The notes under the pieces are model-generated. The model worked only from the letters and a program-made list of their open reading frames with translations. It did no database searches and was not told the origin of the DNA. A program made the translations under genes and the position numbers. Positions 42,796 to 51,190 of a stretch of DNA of 64,000 bases are shown here, in pieces. The stretch lies in NCBI RefSeq assembly GCF_001641335.1, contig NZ_LVEM01000006.1, forward strand, positions 300 to 64,299. The letters run 5' to 3'. The stretch comes from Bradyrhizobium stylosanthis (GTDB lineage Bacteria > Pseudomonadota > Alphaproteobacteria > Rhizobiales > Xanthobacteraceae). Numbering within the stretch: the stretch's first letter is position 1; every line of letters begins with the position of its first letter.

Positions 42796-43944
42796 ATGGA
42801 TCTCAACCTCAGCGACGAGCAAAAGCTGCTGCGCGAAAGCGTGGAGCGTTTTGTAGCCGGGAGCTACGATGCCGATCACCGCCGCAAGATGGCGAACGAT
42901 CCGCTCGGATACAGTCCGGCGGTCTGGAAGCAGTTCGCCGAGCTCGGCTGGCTCGCGCTGCCGATCCCCGAGGAGTTCGACGGGCTCGGCGGTGGCGCGG
43001 TCGAGATCGGCATCCTGATGGAAGCGTTCGGCCGCGGGCTGGTGTCGGAGCCCTATGTGGCAACGGTGGTGCTGGGCGCGGCGCTGATCGATCGATGCGG
43101 CAGTGCAGCCCAGAAGCAGGCAATCCTGCCGAAGGTCGCGGACGGCTCGTTGAAGCTGGCCTTTGCGCATTCCGAGCGCGCCGCGCGGTTCGATCTTGCC
43201 AAGGTCGCGGCCACCGCGAACAAGACGGCGCAGGGCTGGCGCCTTGCCGGCAGCAAGATCGCGGTGCTCGACGGTCACGCCGCCGATGAGATCATCGTGT
43301 CGGCGCTGATCCATGATCATCACGGCCCTTCGGGACGGATCGGACTGTTCCTGGTGCGGGCGACCGCACCAGGCCTTTCGATCAGCGACTATCAGCGCCT
43401 CGGTGGCGGCCGGGCCTGCAACATCGATCTGTCAGGCGTGGAGCTGCCGGACGACGCGCTGCTCGGCGACGGACACGACGCCCTGCCCGCGATCGAATGG
43501 GCCGTCGACCGCGCCATGGCCGCGCTTGGTGCGGAAGCCGTCGGCATCATGCAGACGCTGCTCGACACCACGCTGGAATATACCAAGATCCGGAAACAGT
43601 TCGGACGGCCGCTCTCCGCCAACCAGGTGATCCGCCATCGCCTCGCCGACATGGCGATGCAGGTGGACGAGTCACGCTCGATGGCGCTGCGGGCGGCGTT
43701 GAAGGTGGAGAGCCCGCCACTGGATCGCGCACGGGCGGCTTCCGGCGCGAAAGCGAAGATCGGCAAATGCGCGCGCTTTGTCGGCGAGCAGTCGATCCAG
43801 CTTCACGGCGGCATGGGCGTCACCGAGGAGCTCGAGGTCGGCGCCTATTTCAAGCGCCTCGTCGCCTTCGACACGCTGTTCGGCGGCAGCGCGCATCACT
43901 ATGCCCGCCACGCCCAGCTTGGCCGCACATCCGTGCCCGCCTGA
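42796..43944 (+). CDS. Acyl-CoA dehydrogenase, probable alpha-type subunit of a heteromeric pair
   Basis: This 382-residue protein has ACAD domains LSDEQKLLRESVERFV, KIRKQFGRPLSANQVIRHRLADMAMQVDESRSMA and QLHGGMGVTEELEVGAYFKRLVAFD. The C-terminal catalytic Glu is absent (LFGGSAHHY). At the alternative isovaleryl-type site the residue is Asp in AVDRAM. It is therefore unclear that this subunit is catalytic. Immediate linkage to a second ACAD gene fits alpha2beta2 enzymes such as those of steroid or long side-chain degradation, where only one subunit carries the base. The substrate is unknown. Confidence 0.82.
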   Translation: MDLNLSDEQKLLRESVERFVAGSYDADHRRKMANDPLGYSPAVWKQFAELGWLALPIPEEFDGLGGGAVEIGILMEAFGRGLVSEPYVATVVLGAALIDRCGSAAQKQAILPKVADGSLKLAFAHSERAARFDLAKVAATANKTAQGWRLAGSKIAVLDGHAADEIIVSALIHDHHGPSGRIGLFLVRATAPGLSISDYQRLGGGRACNIDLSGVELPDDALLGDGHDALPAIEWAVDRAMAALGAEAVGIMQTLLDTTLEYTKIRKQFGRPLSANQVIRHRLADMAMQVDESRSMALRAALKVESPPLDRARAASGAKAKIGKCARFVGEQSIQLHGGMGVTEELEVGAYFKRLVAFDTLFGGSAHHYARHAQLGRTSVPA

Positions 43945-43959
43945 CAGGAGGAGCGCATC

Positions 43960-45156
43960 ATGGACCTCACGTTCAATGCCGAAGAGCGCGCCTTCCAGAG
44001 CGAGGTGCGCGGCTTCATCGCCAAAAATCTCACCGACGAGATGAAGCGCGCCACCGCGCTGACGCCGTCGGTGTTCTCCGACCCCGATATCGGCATGGCC
44101 TGGCAGCGCGCGCTGCACAGGCAGGGCTGGGGCGCGCCGGGCTGGCCGGTCGAATATGGCGGCCCCGACTGGACGCCGGCGCAGCGCTGGATTTTCGAGA
44201 CCGAGTCCGCGCGGGCCGGCGTGCCCAATGTGAACGTCATGGGCGTGAAGATGGTCGGCCCCGTCATCATCGGCTTCGGCTCGCCGGAGCAGAAGAATTT
44301 CTATCTGCCGCGTATCCTCTCCGGCGAGGACTATTGGTGCCAGGGCTATTCCGAGCCGGGCTCGGGCTCCGATCTCTCCTCGCTGAAGACGCGCGCGGTA
44401 CGCGACGGCGACGACTACATCATCAACGGCACCAAGATCTGGACCACGCATGCCCACCACGCCAACCGCATGTTCGCGCTGGTGCGCACCAGCGACGGCG
44501 AGCGCCAGCAGGACGGCATCAGCTTCATCCTGATCGACATGACGACGCCGGGCATCACCACGCGCCCGATCCTCACCATCGGCGGCGACCACGAGGTCAA
44601 CCAGGTGTTCTTCGACGACGTGCGCGTGCCGGTCGCCAACCGCGTCGGCGATGAGGGCAAGGGCTGGACCTACGGCAAATATCTGCTCGAGTTCGAGCGC
44701 GGCTCCGGCATCGCCTCCGCCAAGCTGCGCGAGGGACTGAAGGCGATCGCCGAGCTCGCCGAGTCCGACCTGACCGGCCGCGCGATCGACAGCCCCGATA
44801 TCGCGAGCCGCATCTCAGAAGTCGAGGTCGACATCGATGCGCTGGAGATGACCGAGCTGCGCGTGCTCTCGGCGCTGCAGACCGGGCAGAATCCCGGCGC
44901 GGTGTCGTCGATCCTGAAGCTGCGCAACAGCGAGATCCGCCAGGCCGTGACGCGGTTAGGCGTCGACGTGATCGGGCACGACGCCCTCGCCGTCGAGCCG
45001 ATGCGGCCGCTCTACAAGCTCAACCACGAGCCGGCGACGCCCGAGGACATGCTGACCGTGGTGCCGGAATATCTCAACGGGCGGGCCTACACGATCTTCG
45101 GCGGCACGTCGGAGATCCAGCGCGATATTATTGCGAAGATGATGCTGGGGATTTAG
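43960..45156 (+). CDS. Acyl-CoA dehydrogenase, probable beta-type subunit of a heteromeric pair
   Basis: This 398-residue protein has the FAD loop GYSEPGSGSDLSSLKT (129-144), WTTHAHHANRMFALVR and a C-terminal AYTIFGGTSEIQRDIIAKMMLG. The SCAD-type Glu is again replaced (FGGT for YEGT), but E246 in LLEFERGSG sits at the isovaleryl-type alternative base position. That would make this the catalytic member of the pair. A strong AGGAGGAG ribosome site precedes the ATG. Last gene of the operon, followed by a family B repeat. Confidence 0.82.
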   Translation: MDLTFNAEERAFQSEVRGFIAKNLTDEMKRATALTPSVFSDPDIGMAWQRALHRQGWGAPGWPVEYGGPDWTPAQRWIFETESARAGVPNVNVMGVKMVGPVIIGFGSPEQKNFYLPRILSGEDYWCQGYSEPGSGSDLSSLKTRAVRDGDDYIINGTKIWTTHAHHANRMFALVRTSDGERQQDGISFILIDMTTPGITTRPILTIGGDHEVNQVFFDDVRVPVANRVGDEGKGWTYGKYLLEFERGSGIASAKLREGLKAIAELAESDLTGRAIDSPDIASRISEVEVDIDALEMTELRVLSALQTGQNPGAVSSILKLRNSEIRQAVTRLGVDVIGHDALAVEPMRPLYKLNHEPATPEDMLTVVPEYLNGRAYTIFGGTSEIQRDIIAKMMLGI

Positions 45157-45182
45157 CCCCAGCAGCCGCCTCATTCTCTGCT

Positions 45183-45302
45183 GTCGTCCCGGCGAAGGCC
45201 GGGACCCATACGCCGCAGACGGGGTGTGGCGCGAGATGGTCATGACCAGTCTTCGCCAAACTGGGTTCGGTGGTTATGGGTCCCGGCCTTCGCCGGGACG
45301 AC
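45183..45302. repeat. Dispersed palindromic element, family B (copy 4)
   Basis: GTCGTCCCGGCGAAGGCCGG at 45183 is inverted as CCGGCCTTCGCCGGGACGAC ending at 45302, with the central CTTCGCCAAA block. It sits between the convergent ACAD operon and the molybdopterin-subunit gene. Confidence 0.88.
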
Positions 45303-45331
45303 ACTGAATTTGAGGCAACAGCCGAATGTAA

Positions 45332-47653
45332 TTAACCCGCCTTCGCCTCCCTGATCGCCTGCCAGATCTTCTGCGGCGTCAGGGGGGTGTTGAGCTGGGT
45401 GATGCCGAGCTCGGCGAGCGCGTCCATCACGCCGTTGGTGACGCAAGGCGGGCCGCCGATGGCGCCGGATTCGCCGCAGCCCTTGGCACCGAGCGGATTG
45501 GTGCGGCAGGGCGCGGAATCGTCCAGCGTCACCACGATGGCGGGAACATCGTCGGCGCGCGGGATGCAGTAGTCCTGGTAGCTCGCGGTGAGCAGCTGGC
45601 CGTCGGCATCGTAGGACACGCCCTCATACAGCGCCTGGCCTATGCCCTGCGCGACGCCGCCATGGATCTGCCCCGTAACCAGCATCGGGTTCACGGCGAC
45701 GCCGACGTCGTCGACGGTGGTGTAGCGCACGACCTTGGAGACGCCGGTCTCCGGATCGATCTCGACCTCGCAGATATGGGTGCCGTTCGGCCAGCTCGGT
45801 CCGTCCACCTCGCCCTCGGAATCGACGCTGAGCTTGGCGCCGCCTTCCTTCTCGGCGAGATCGAACAGGCTGATGCGGCGGTCGGTGCCGACCACGGTGA
45901 GCATGCCGCCCTGATACTCGATGTCCTCGACCGAGGTCTCCAGCACGTTGGCCGCCTTCTCGCGCGCCTTCTGGATCAGGTCGTTGGAGGAGACCGCGAC
46001 CGCCGTGCCGCCGACGAACAGCGAGCGCGAGCCGACGCTGCCGAAGCCCATGGCGATATCCGTGTCGCCCTGGACGACGTCGATCTTGTCCATGGCAATG
46101 CCGAGCGTGTCGGAGATCATCTGGGTGTAGGTGGTCTGCAGCCCCTGCCCCATCGCCATGGTGCCGGAATGCAGCACGACGCGGCCCTGCGAGGTCGCAT
46201 GTAGGCTGACCTTCTCGGTGTGCGCGCGACCGCCGGTCCACTCGATGTAGGAGGTGAGGCCGCGGCCGTAGAGCAGGCCTTTCTTCTTCGCAGCCTTCTT
46301 GCGCGCGGCAAAGCCGTCCCAGTCGGCGAGCTTCACGGCGCGATCGAGCATGTGGGCGAAGGCGCCGGAATCGTAAACCTGTCCGGCCGCGTTGGTGTAG
46401 GGCAGCTGACCCGGCTTGATGTAGTTCGCTTTCCGGATCGCACGCGGATCCATGCCGATCTTTCGCGCCGCCGCGTCAAAGAGACGCTCGACGATGAAGA
46501 CCGCCTCGGGACGGCCGGCGCCGCGATAGGCACCGACCGGCGCGGTGTGGGTCATCACCGACTGCACCTCGAAATGCACCAGCGGCAGGTCGTAGACGCC
46601 GGTCTGCACGAACGGCCCGAGCACCAGCGGGATGATGTTGGCCGCGCCCGAGGAATAGGCGCCGGTGCAGCCGATCGACTTGACGCGATAGGCCAGCACC
46701 TTGCCCTTCTCGTCGAGTGCGAACGACGCCGTCGAGGTCAGATCGCGGCCGTGGGTGCCGCCGACGAACTCGTCGGTGCGGTCGCCGCGCCAGCGGATCT
46801 TCTTGTTCAGCTTGGTGGCGGCGTAGGCGACGATGCCGTCCTCGGGATAGAGGTTGGTCTTCTGGCCGAAGCCGCCGCCGATGTCGCCGACCAGCACGCG
46901 CACGCTGTCCTTGGGACGCTTGAGCACGGCTTCCGCCAGCACGTCGCGGGTCGAGGCCGGGGTCTGCGACTGCACATGCAGCAGCAGACGGCCGGTCTTC
47001 TTGTCGATCTCGGCAATGGTGGAGCGCGGCTCCATCGCCGAGGGCACCAGGCGCTGGCTGACGATGTCGAGCTCGACGGTATGCGCGGCCTTGGCGAACG
47101 CCTCGTCCGCCTTGGCGGCATCGCCATAGCTCATCGCACCCACAATGTTGTCGGGCGCCTCCGGCCACACCACGGGCGCGCCGGGCTTCACCGCTTCGAC
47201 GGGATCGACCACCGCGGGCTGCACGTCGTATTCGACCACGATCGCTTCCGCCGCGCTCTGCGCGTCCGCGCGCGAGGAGGCAACCACCGCAGCGACGGCC
47301 TCGCCGGCATAGCGCACGATCTCATGGGCGAGCAGGCGGCGCGGCGGCACCGTCATCGGCTTGCCGTCGGGGCGCTTGAAGATGCTCAGGGTCGGGATGG
47401 TGCCGATGTCGTCCTTGATCAGGTCGGCACCGGTGTAGACCGCGGCGACGCCCGGCATCGCGGCCGCAGCACTGGTGTCGATGGAGACGATCCTGGCATG
47501 CGCATGCGGCGAGCGCAGCACATGCAACCAAAACGCGCCATCCTCCGGCTTGTCGTCGATGAATTGCCCCTTCCCGGTCAGCAGCCGCTGGTCTTCCAAA
47601 CGCTTGACGGGCTGGCCCGCTCCGAAACGCAAATTGCCGGGAAGAATGTTCAT
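45332..47653 (-). CDS. Xanthine-dehydrogenase-family molybdopterin-binding subunit
   Basis: This 773-residue large subunit of a molybdenum hydroxylase has the binding loops GGGFGQKTN, AYRGAGR (375-381) and the catalytic glutamate E728 in KGCGESGAIGGPP. The active-site loop is AYRGAGR rather than the AYRCSFR of true CO dehydrogenase, so it belongs to the CoxL form II or other hydroxylase group. No FAD-binding (CoxM-like) or 2Fe-2S (CoxS-like) subunit gene is adjacent, so partners must lie elsewhere. The substrate is unknown; N-heterocycles are common for the family. Confidence 0.87.
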   Translation of the reverse strand: MNILPGNLRFGAGQPVKRLEDQRLLTGKGQFIDDKPEDGAFWLHVLRSPHAHARIVSIDTSAAAAMPGVAAVYTGADLIKDDIGTIPTLSIFKRPDGKPMTVPPRRLLAHEIVRYAGEAVAAVVASSRADAQSAAEAIVVEYDVQPAVVDPVEAVKPGAPVVWPEAPDNIVGAMSYGDAAKADEAFAKAAHTVELDIVSQRLVPSAMEPRSTIAEIDKKTGRLLLHVQSQTPASTRDVLAEAVLKRPKDSVRVLVGDIGGGFGQKTNLYPEDGIVAYAATKLNKKIRWRGDRTDEFVGGTHGRDLTSTASFALDEKGKVLAYRVKSIGCTGAYSSGAANIIPLVLGPFVQTGVYDLPLVHFEVQSVMTHTAPVGAYRGAGRPEAVFIVERLFDAAARKIGMDPRAIRKANYIKPGQLPYTNAAGQVYDSGAFAHMLDRAVKLADWDGFAARKKAAKKKGLLYGRGLTSYIEWTGGRAHTEKVSLHATSQGRVVLHSGTMAMGQGLQTTYTQMISDTLGIAMDKIDVVQGDTDIAMGFGSVGSRSLFVGGTAVAVSSNDLIQKAREKAANVLETSVEDIEYQGGMLTVVGTDRRISLFDLAEKEGGAKLSVDSEGEVDGPSWPNGTHICEVEIDPETGVSKVVRYTTVDDVGVAVNPMLVTGQIHGGVAQGIGQALYEGVSYDADGQLLTASYQDYCIPRADDVPAIVVTLDDSAPCRTNPLGAKGCGESGAIGGPPCVTNGVMDALAELGITQLNTPLTPQKIWQAIREAKAG

Positions 47654-47750
47654 TCCGTGGGGTCCTCAGGGTCTTTTCGAAACTGCGGGCAGCCTTTTAG
47701 CGGATCGATCGGAGGCATGCCAGCCGCGGTTTTGGACGACGAACCCACGG

Positions 47751-47844
47751 ATTCGTCATGCCCGGGGCCTGTCCCGGGGCATCCACGTTCTTGGTGCGGC
47801 CTGAAAGATTGTGGATGGCCGGGACAAGCCCGGCCATGACGAAT
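47751..47844. repeat. Dispersed palindromic element, family E-like (copy 3)
   Basis: ATTCGTCATGCCCGGGGCCTG with GCATCCAC is inverted as GTGGATGGCCGGGACAAGCC and CGGCCATGACGAAT. It lies between the molybdopterin-subunit gene and the DapA-family gene, both leftward. Confidence 0.83.
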
Positions 47845-47854
47845 GCCGAGAGGC

Positions 47855-48730
47855 CTAGGCCAGCTCCCGCAGCGCCGCTTCCACGACCTTGCGCGCATCT
47901 GATGTCAGCGGGGCCTGCGGCGGGACGGGATCGCCGACGTCGTAGCCTTGGATGGCGAGGCCCGCCTTGATGCAGGCGGCGAGGTTGAAGCGGGCGAAGG
48001 CCTCGTTGATGCGCCACAGCCTGCGCTGGAGCGCCATGGCCTCGTCCCAGCGGCCGGCCTTGCCGAGGTCGTAGAGCTGAACGCTCTGGCGCGGGATGAT
48101 GCAGGCAGGGCCCGCCATCCAGCCGAGGCCGCCGATCAGCATCACCGCGGCCGGGATGTGGGCAGAGGCCGAGAACACGCGCAGGGCATCGCCGCAGCGG
48201 TTCATAATCGAGAGCAGCCGGCCGGTGTTGGTCGAGGCGTCCTTGATGTAGCCGATGCGCGGATGCTCGGCGAGGCGCGCAATGGTGTCGAGGGTCAGGT
48301 CGGAGCGCTGGAATTGCGGGTTGGTGTAGATGACGACGGGAATGTCCACGGCGTCGGCGATGGCGCGGAAGTAGGATTCGACCTGGGCATCAGTCAGCGG
48401 AAAATAGGCTTCCAGGATCGCCAGGATGCCGTTGGCACCGAGTTTTTGATACGCCCTCGCCTGTGCCACCGCATCCGCGGTCGAGTTGGAGGCGACCCCG
48501 GCCACGACAGGCACGCGGCCCTTCGCCGCTTCGATCGTGGTCTGAACGATCGCGCTCCGCTGGGCCGCATTGAGGTAGGCGAACTCGCCGGTCGATCCCA
48601 GCGGCGTCAGTCCATGCACGCCGGCGCCGATCAAATCGTCGCAGAGCCTTGCGAGCACGTTCGTCCGAACGTTGCCGTCGGCATCTACGGGGGAGACGAG
48701 GTAGGGAAAAACGCCGTGGAATTCGGACAT
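47855..48730 (-). CDS. DapA/N-acetylneuraminate-lyase family aldolase
   Basis: This 291-residue (beta/alpha)8 protein has TPLGSTGEF (42-50) for carboxylate binding. The catalytic tyrosine is Y135 in VVIYTNPQ and the Schiff-base lysine K163 in IGYIKDAS. All core residues are present. Family members include dihydrodipicolinate synthase and several sugar-acid aldolases and dehydratases. It lacks lysine-pathway neighbours, and the sequence departs from housekeeping DapA, so a 2-keto-acid aldolase role is more likely. The substrate is not determined. Confidence 0.85.
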   Translation of the reverse strand: MSEFHGVFPYLVSPVDADGNVRTNVLARLCDDLIGAGVHGLTPLGSTGEFAYLNAAQRSAIVQTTIEAAKGRVPVVAGVASNSTADAVAQARAYQKLGANGILAILEAYFPLTDAQVESYFRAIADAVDIPVVIYTNPQFQRSDLTLDTIARLAEHPRIGYIKDASTNTGRLLSIMNRCGDALRVFSASAHIPAAVMLIGGLGWMAGPACIIPRQSVQLYDLGKAGRWDEAMALQRRLWRINEAFARFNLAACIKAGLAIQGYDVGDPVPPQAPLTSDARKVVEAALRELA

Positions 48731-48785
48731 GTCGGGGCTCCGGAGGCTCGAACCCCGGAGGTATTAGCAATGCCCGCCCCGGCGA

Positions 48786-49751
48786 TCAAACCTTGAGCAA
48801 GCGCACCCGTGTGCCCCAGGGATCGATCGCCTCCAGGCCATCGGCAAGCGCCGTGACCTTCACGCCGTTCTTGCGCAGGCGCTCTTCCTGGGCGGCGAGC
48901 AGCTCCTGCTTCGCCATCACCAGCGAGAACCAGGCGAGCCCGGTCGCGGAATCGTCGCGCTGGCCGGCACCCTCGCTCTGCCAGACATTCATGCCGAGGT
49001 GATGGTGATAGCGCCCCGACGACAGGAACGCCGCGCCGTTACGCTTGCGGGTCGGGTCGAGGCCGACCGTGCCGTGATAGAATCGCTCGGCCTCGGCGAG
49101 ATCGCCGACGCGCAGATGCATGTGGCCGACGCGCAGTCCGTCCGGCGCCCTGGCATAGTCGGGGACGCGCGTATTGGTCAGCGACAGCAGGTCGGGGATG
49201 TTGAGCTCGTCGGTCGCCATCTTCACGCTGCCCTCGCTCCACTGCCATTGCGAGGGATCGCGGTCGGCATAGACCTCGATGCCGTTGCCTTCGGGGTCGT
49301 CGAGATAGACGGATTCAGAGACGAGATGATCGGCAAAGCCCGACAGCTTGACGCGATGCGCGGCCGCGTTCACCAGCCAGCGCGCAAGGTCCTTGCGCGT
49401 CGGCATCAGGAAGGCGGTGTGGTAGAGGCCGGCGGCGGTGCGCTGCTCGATCGCGGCATCGGGACGGGCCTCCAGTACCAGCAGCGTGATGCCGGCCGTA
49501 CCGAGCCTTGCGGTCGCCGACGAGCGCTCCATCACGGTGAGCCCGATCACGTCACGGTAGTAGTCCGCGACCTTGTCGAGATTCTTGACCCGGAGCGTGA
49601 CCATGCCGACCCGCATCGGCGTCCGGCTGGCATAGGTCGGGCCACCGCCTTGCGGGTTGCCCTCGGCGCGCGCGGCCGCGGCGGCCGCCATCGCGAGCGA
49701 GCTGGCGCCGGCAAGTTGAAGCAGGGTGCGGCGGGTGAGGTCGATGGTCAT
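48786..49751 (-). CDS. Two-domain VOC protein with Tat signal
   Basis: This 321-residue protein starts MTIDLTRRTLLQLAGASS followed by an alanine-rich hydrophobic run, a twin-arginine signal (R7-R8). Two vicinal-oxygen-chelate modules follow (about 46-165 and 206-321), with ligand-type positions VGMVTLRV, GLYHTAFLM, GNGIEVYAD, GHMHLRV and RYHHHLGM. The last module ends DPWGTRVRLLKV, where the metal-binding Glu is replaced by Arg, so only one module may bind metal. CatE-like extradiol dioxygenases are usually cytoplasmic, so export would be unusual. The substrate is unknown. Confidence 0.75.
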   Translation of the reverse strand: MTIDLTRRTLLQLAGASSLAMAAAAAARAEGNPQGGGPTYASRTPMRVGMVTLRVKNLDKVADYYRDVIGLTVMERSSATARLGTAGITLLVLEARPDAAIEQRTAAGLYHTAFLMPTRKDLARWLVNAAAHRVKLSGFADHLVSESVYLDDPEGNGIEVYADRDPSQWQWSEGSVKMATDELNIPDLLSLTNTRVPDYARAPDGLRVGHMHLRVGDLAEAERFYHGTVGLDPTRKRNGAAFLSSGRYHHHLGMNVWQSEGAGQRDDSATGLAWFSLVMAKQELLAAQEERLRKNGVKVTALADGLEAIDPWGTRVRLLKV

Positions 49752-49865
49752 CGGGCGAGGCTCGCTGAAATCCTTGAGGCCATGGGGCGCAATTTCGTGA
49801 TAGCTACACGTTCCCGTGAGGGGCTCCCAATCACATGTTCGTCGGCCGTGGTCCTACGGAGGCCC

Positions 49866-49895
49866 GTCCTGGTTCGAATCCTGGCCACCCGGCCA
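49866..49895 (+). other. tRNA 3'-end-like remnant
   Basis: A T-loop TTCGAAT at 49873-49879 flanked by CCTGG on both sides (one mismatch in the stem), followed by a CCACCCG acceptor-like strand and GGCCA, resembles the last 30 bases of a tRNA with an encoded CCA. No matching 5' acceptor strand (CGGGTGG) or D-arm lies in the preceding 100 bases, so it is not a complete tRNA. It may be a decayed tRNA, or an attachment-site remnant left by an integrative element. Confidence 0.4.
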
Positions 49896-49949
49896 GTTTC
49901 GCAATCGCCCGCGACATCCCAGATTGAGGACAACGTTCAGGAGCTCGCC

Positions 49950-50816
49950 ATGACCGACTCAACTCCTCTGTCCTCGCTGTCGTCCGCGCTCGCGGACGTG
50001 GTGGCGCGCGCCGCGCCGTCCGTCGTCTCCGTGCATTCGCATCGCTCCCGCTCAACCGGCTTCGTCTGGAAGAGCGGGCTCATCGTCACCGCCGACGAGG
50101 TACTGGCCGACGAGGGCGAGGTCGAGATCGGCCTCGCCGACGGCAGCCGGGTCGCCGCCACGATCGCCGGCCGCGACCATACGACCGACATCGCGCTGCT
50201 GCGCGCGGACATCGCGCTCGCGCCGATCAAGCTGGACGCCTCGGTGCCGCCGCTCGGCGCGTTGTCTATCGTGGTCGCCACCCACCGCGAGGCGCCGAGC
50301 GCCGCGCTCGGAATGGTCTCGGCGTCCGGCAAGGGCTGGCGCTCCCTACGCGGTGGCGACATCGACGCCCGGATCGAGCTCGACGTCCGCCTCGGCGGCA
50401 GCCAGCAGGGCGGCCTCGCGCTCGACGCATCGGGTAGCGCCTTCGGCATGGCGGTGCTCGGACCGCGGCGGGTGCTGGTGATACCGGCCGCGACGATCGA
50501 ACGCGTCGCGCCGCAGCTCGAGGCACGCGGCCGCATCGCCCGCGGCTATCTCGGCCTCGGGCTGCAGCCGGTGCAGCTCGACGACGGCGTCGGCGCGATG
50601 GTGATGAATGTCGACAAGGCCGGTCCGTCGGCCGCGGCCGGCATCCGCCAGGGCGACGTGATCGTGGCCGTCAACGACCAGAAGCTGTCGGGCGTGCGCG
50701 CTCTGTCGCGGACACTGGGTCCGGCCAGTGTCGGCGCAATCGTCGATGTCGCGGTCCGCCGCGGCGGCGAGCCGGTCAGCTTCAAGGTCACGGTCGGCGA
50801 AAGGCCGGAGGCGTGA
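49950..50816 (+). CDS. Catalytically inactive HtrA-like (S1C/PDZ) protein
   Basis: This 288-residue protein has an S1C-type protease fold and a C-terminal PDZ domain (about 195-285, RGYLGLGLQPVQL...GPSAAAGIRQGDVIVAVNDQKLSGVRAL). The protease triad is degraded: the His position (TNNHVV in DegP) is E50 in TADEVL. D80 in TTDIALL remains, and the Ser of GNSGG is Q153 in GSQQGGLAL. There is no signal peptide, so it is probably cytoplasmic. It may bind peptides without cutting. The stop overlaps the LuxR-type start (GTGA), so the two are translated together. AGGAG lies ahead of the ATG. Confidence 0.8.
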   Translation: MTDSTPLSSLSSALADVVARAAPSVVSVHSHRSRSTGFVWKSGLIVTADEVLADEGEVEIGLADGSRVAATIAGRDHTTDIALLRADIALAPIKLDASVPPLGALSIVVATHREAPSAALGMVSASGKGWRSLRGGDIDARIELDVRLGGSQQGGLALDASGSAFGMAVLGPRRVLVIPAATIERVAPQLEARGRIARGYLGLGLQPVQLDDGVGAMVMNVDKAGPSAAAGIRQGDVIVAVNDQKLSGVRALSRTLGPASVGAIVDVAVRRGGEPVSFKVTVGERPEA

Positions 50817-51184
50817 GCGCGGACAAGACGGCCGAGATCGTATTGTCGCTGGAGATCGACGATCCCGCGCTGGCCGATCGCCTGGCGGCATTGCTCGGCA
50901 ATGTCGCCGGGATTCGCCTCGCTGTACCCGGCGAGCAGGCGACCGCGGCGATCGTCGCCCGCGATGTGCGAAGCATGCCCGCGGACATCGCGCTGACGCA
51001 GCGCGAACTCGACGTGCTGGCGCTGATGGCCGAGGGCGCCTCCAACAAGATGATCGCGCGGCGGCTCGGCATCTCCGTGCACACCGTGAAATTCCATGTC
51101 GGCTCGCTGCTCGACAAGCTCGATGCGACCGGTCGCACCGATGCAGTGGCCCACGCGGCGCGCCGCGGCGTGATCGAGCTCTGA
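50813..51184 (+). CDS. LuxR-type HTH protein with truncated receiver-like N-terminus
   Basis: This 123-residue protein has a C-terminal LuxR/GerE HTH (LTQRELDVLALMAEGASNKMIARRLGISVHTVKFHVGSLLDKL). The first 58 residues resemble part of a receiver domain but lack the phosphoacceptor Asp and the early acidic pair, so ordinary phosphorylation is unlikely. It starts with GTG at 50813, four bases inside the end of the HtrA-like gene. The coupling suggests control by protein-protein contact with that pseudo-protease. The target genes are unknown. Confidence 0.85.
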   Translation: MSADKTAEIVLSLEIDDPALADRLAALLGNVAGIRLAVPGEQATAAIVARDVRSMPADIALTQRELDVLALMAEGASNKMIARRLGISVHTVKFHVGSLLDKLDATGRTDAVAHAARRGVIEL

Positions 51185-51190
51185 CGCGCC

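Noticed and set aside
5597..45302. Dispersed palindromic repeats considered as a CRISPR array
   Set aside because: The copies are kilobases apart, lack regular spacers and are long inverted structures. No cas genes are present.
49800..49895. A complete tRNA gene
   Set aside because: Only the T-arm and 3' acceptor strand fit. No 5' acceptor complement or D-arm exists in the preceding 100 bases, and the T-stem has a mismatch.
49752..49949. Prophage or integrative element next to the tRNA remnant
   Set aside because: No integrase, phage structural or conjugation gene lies anywhere in the window.
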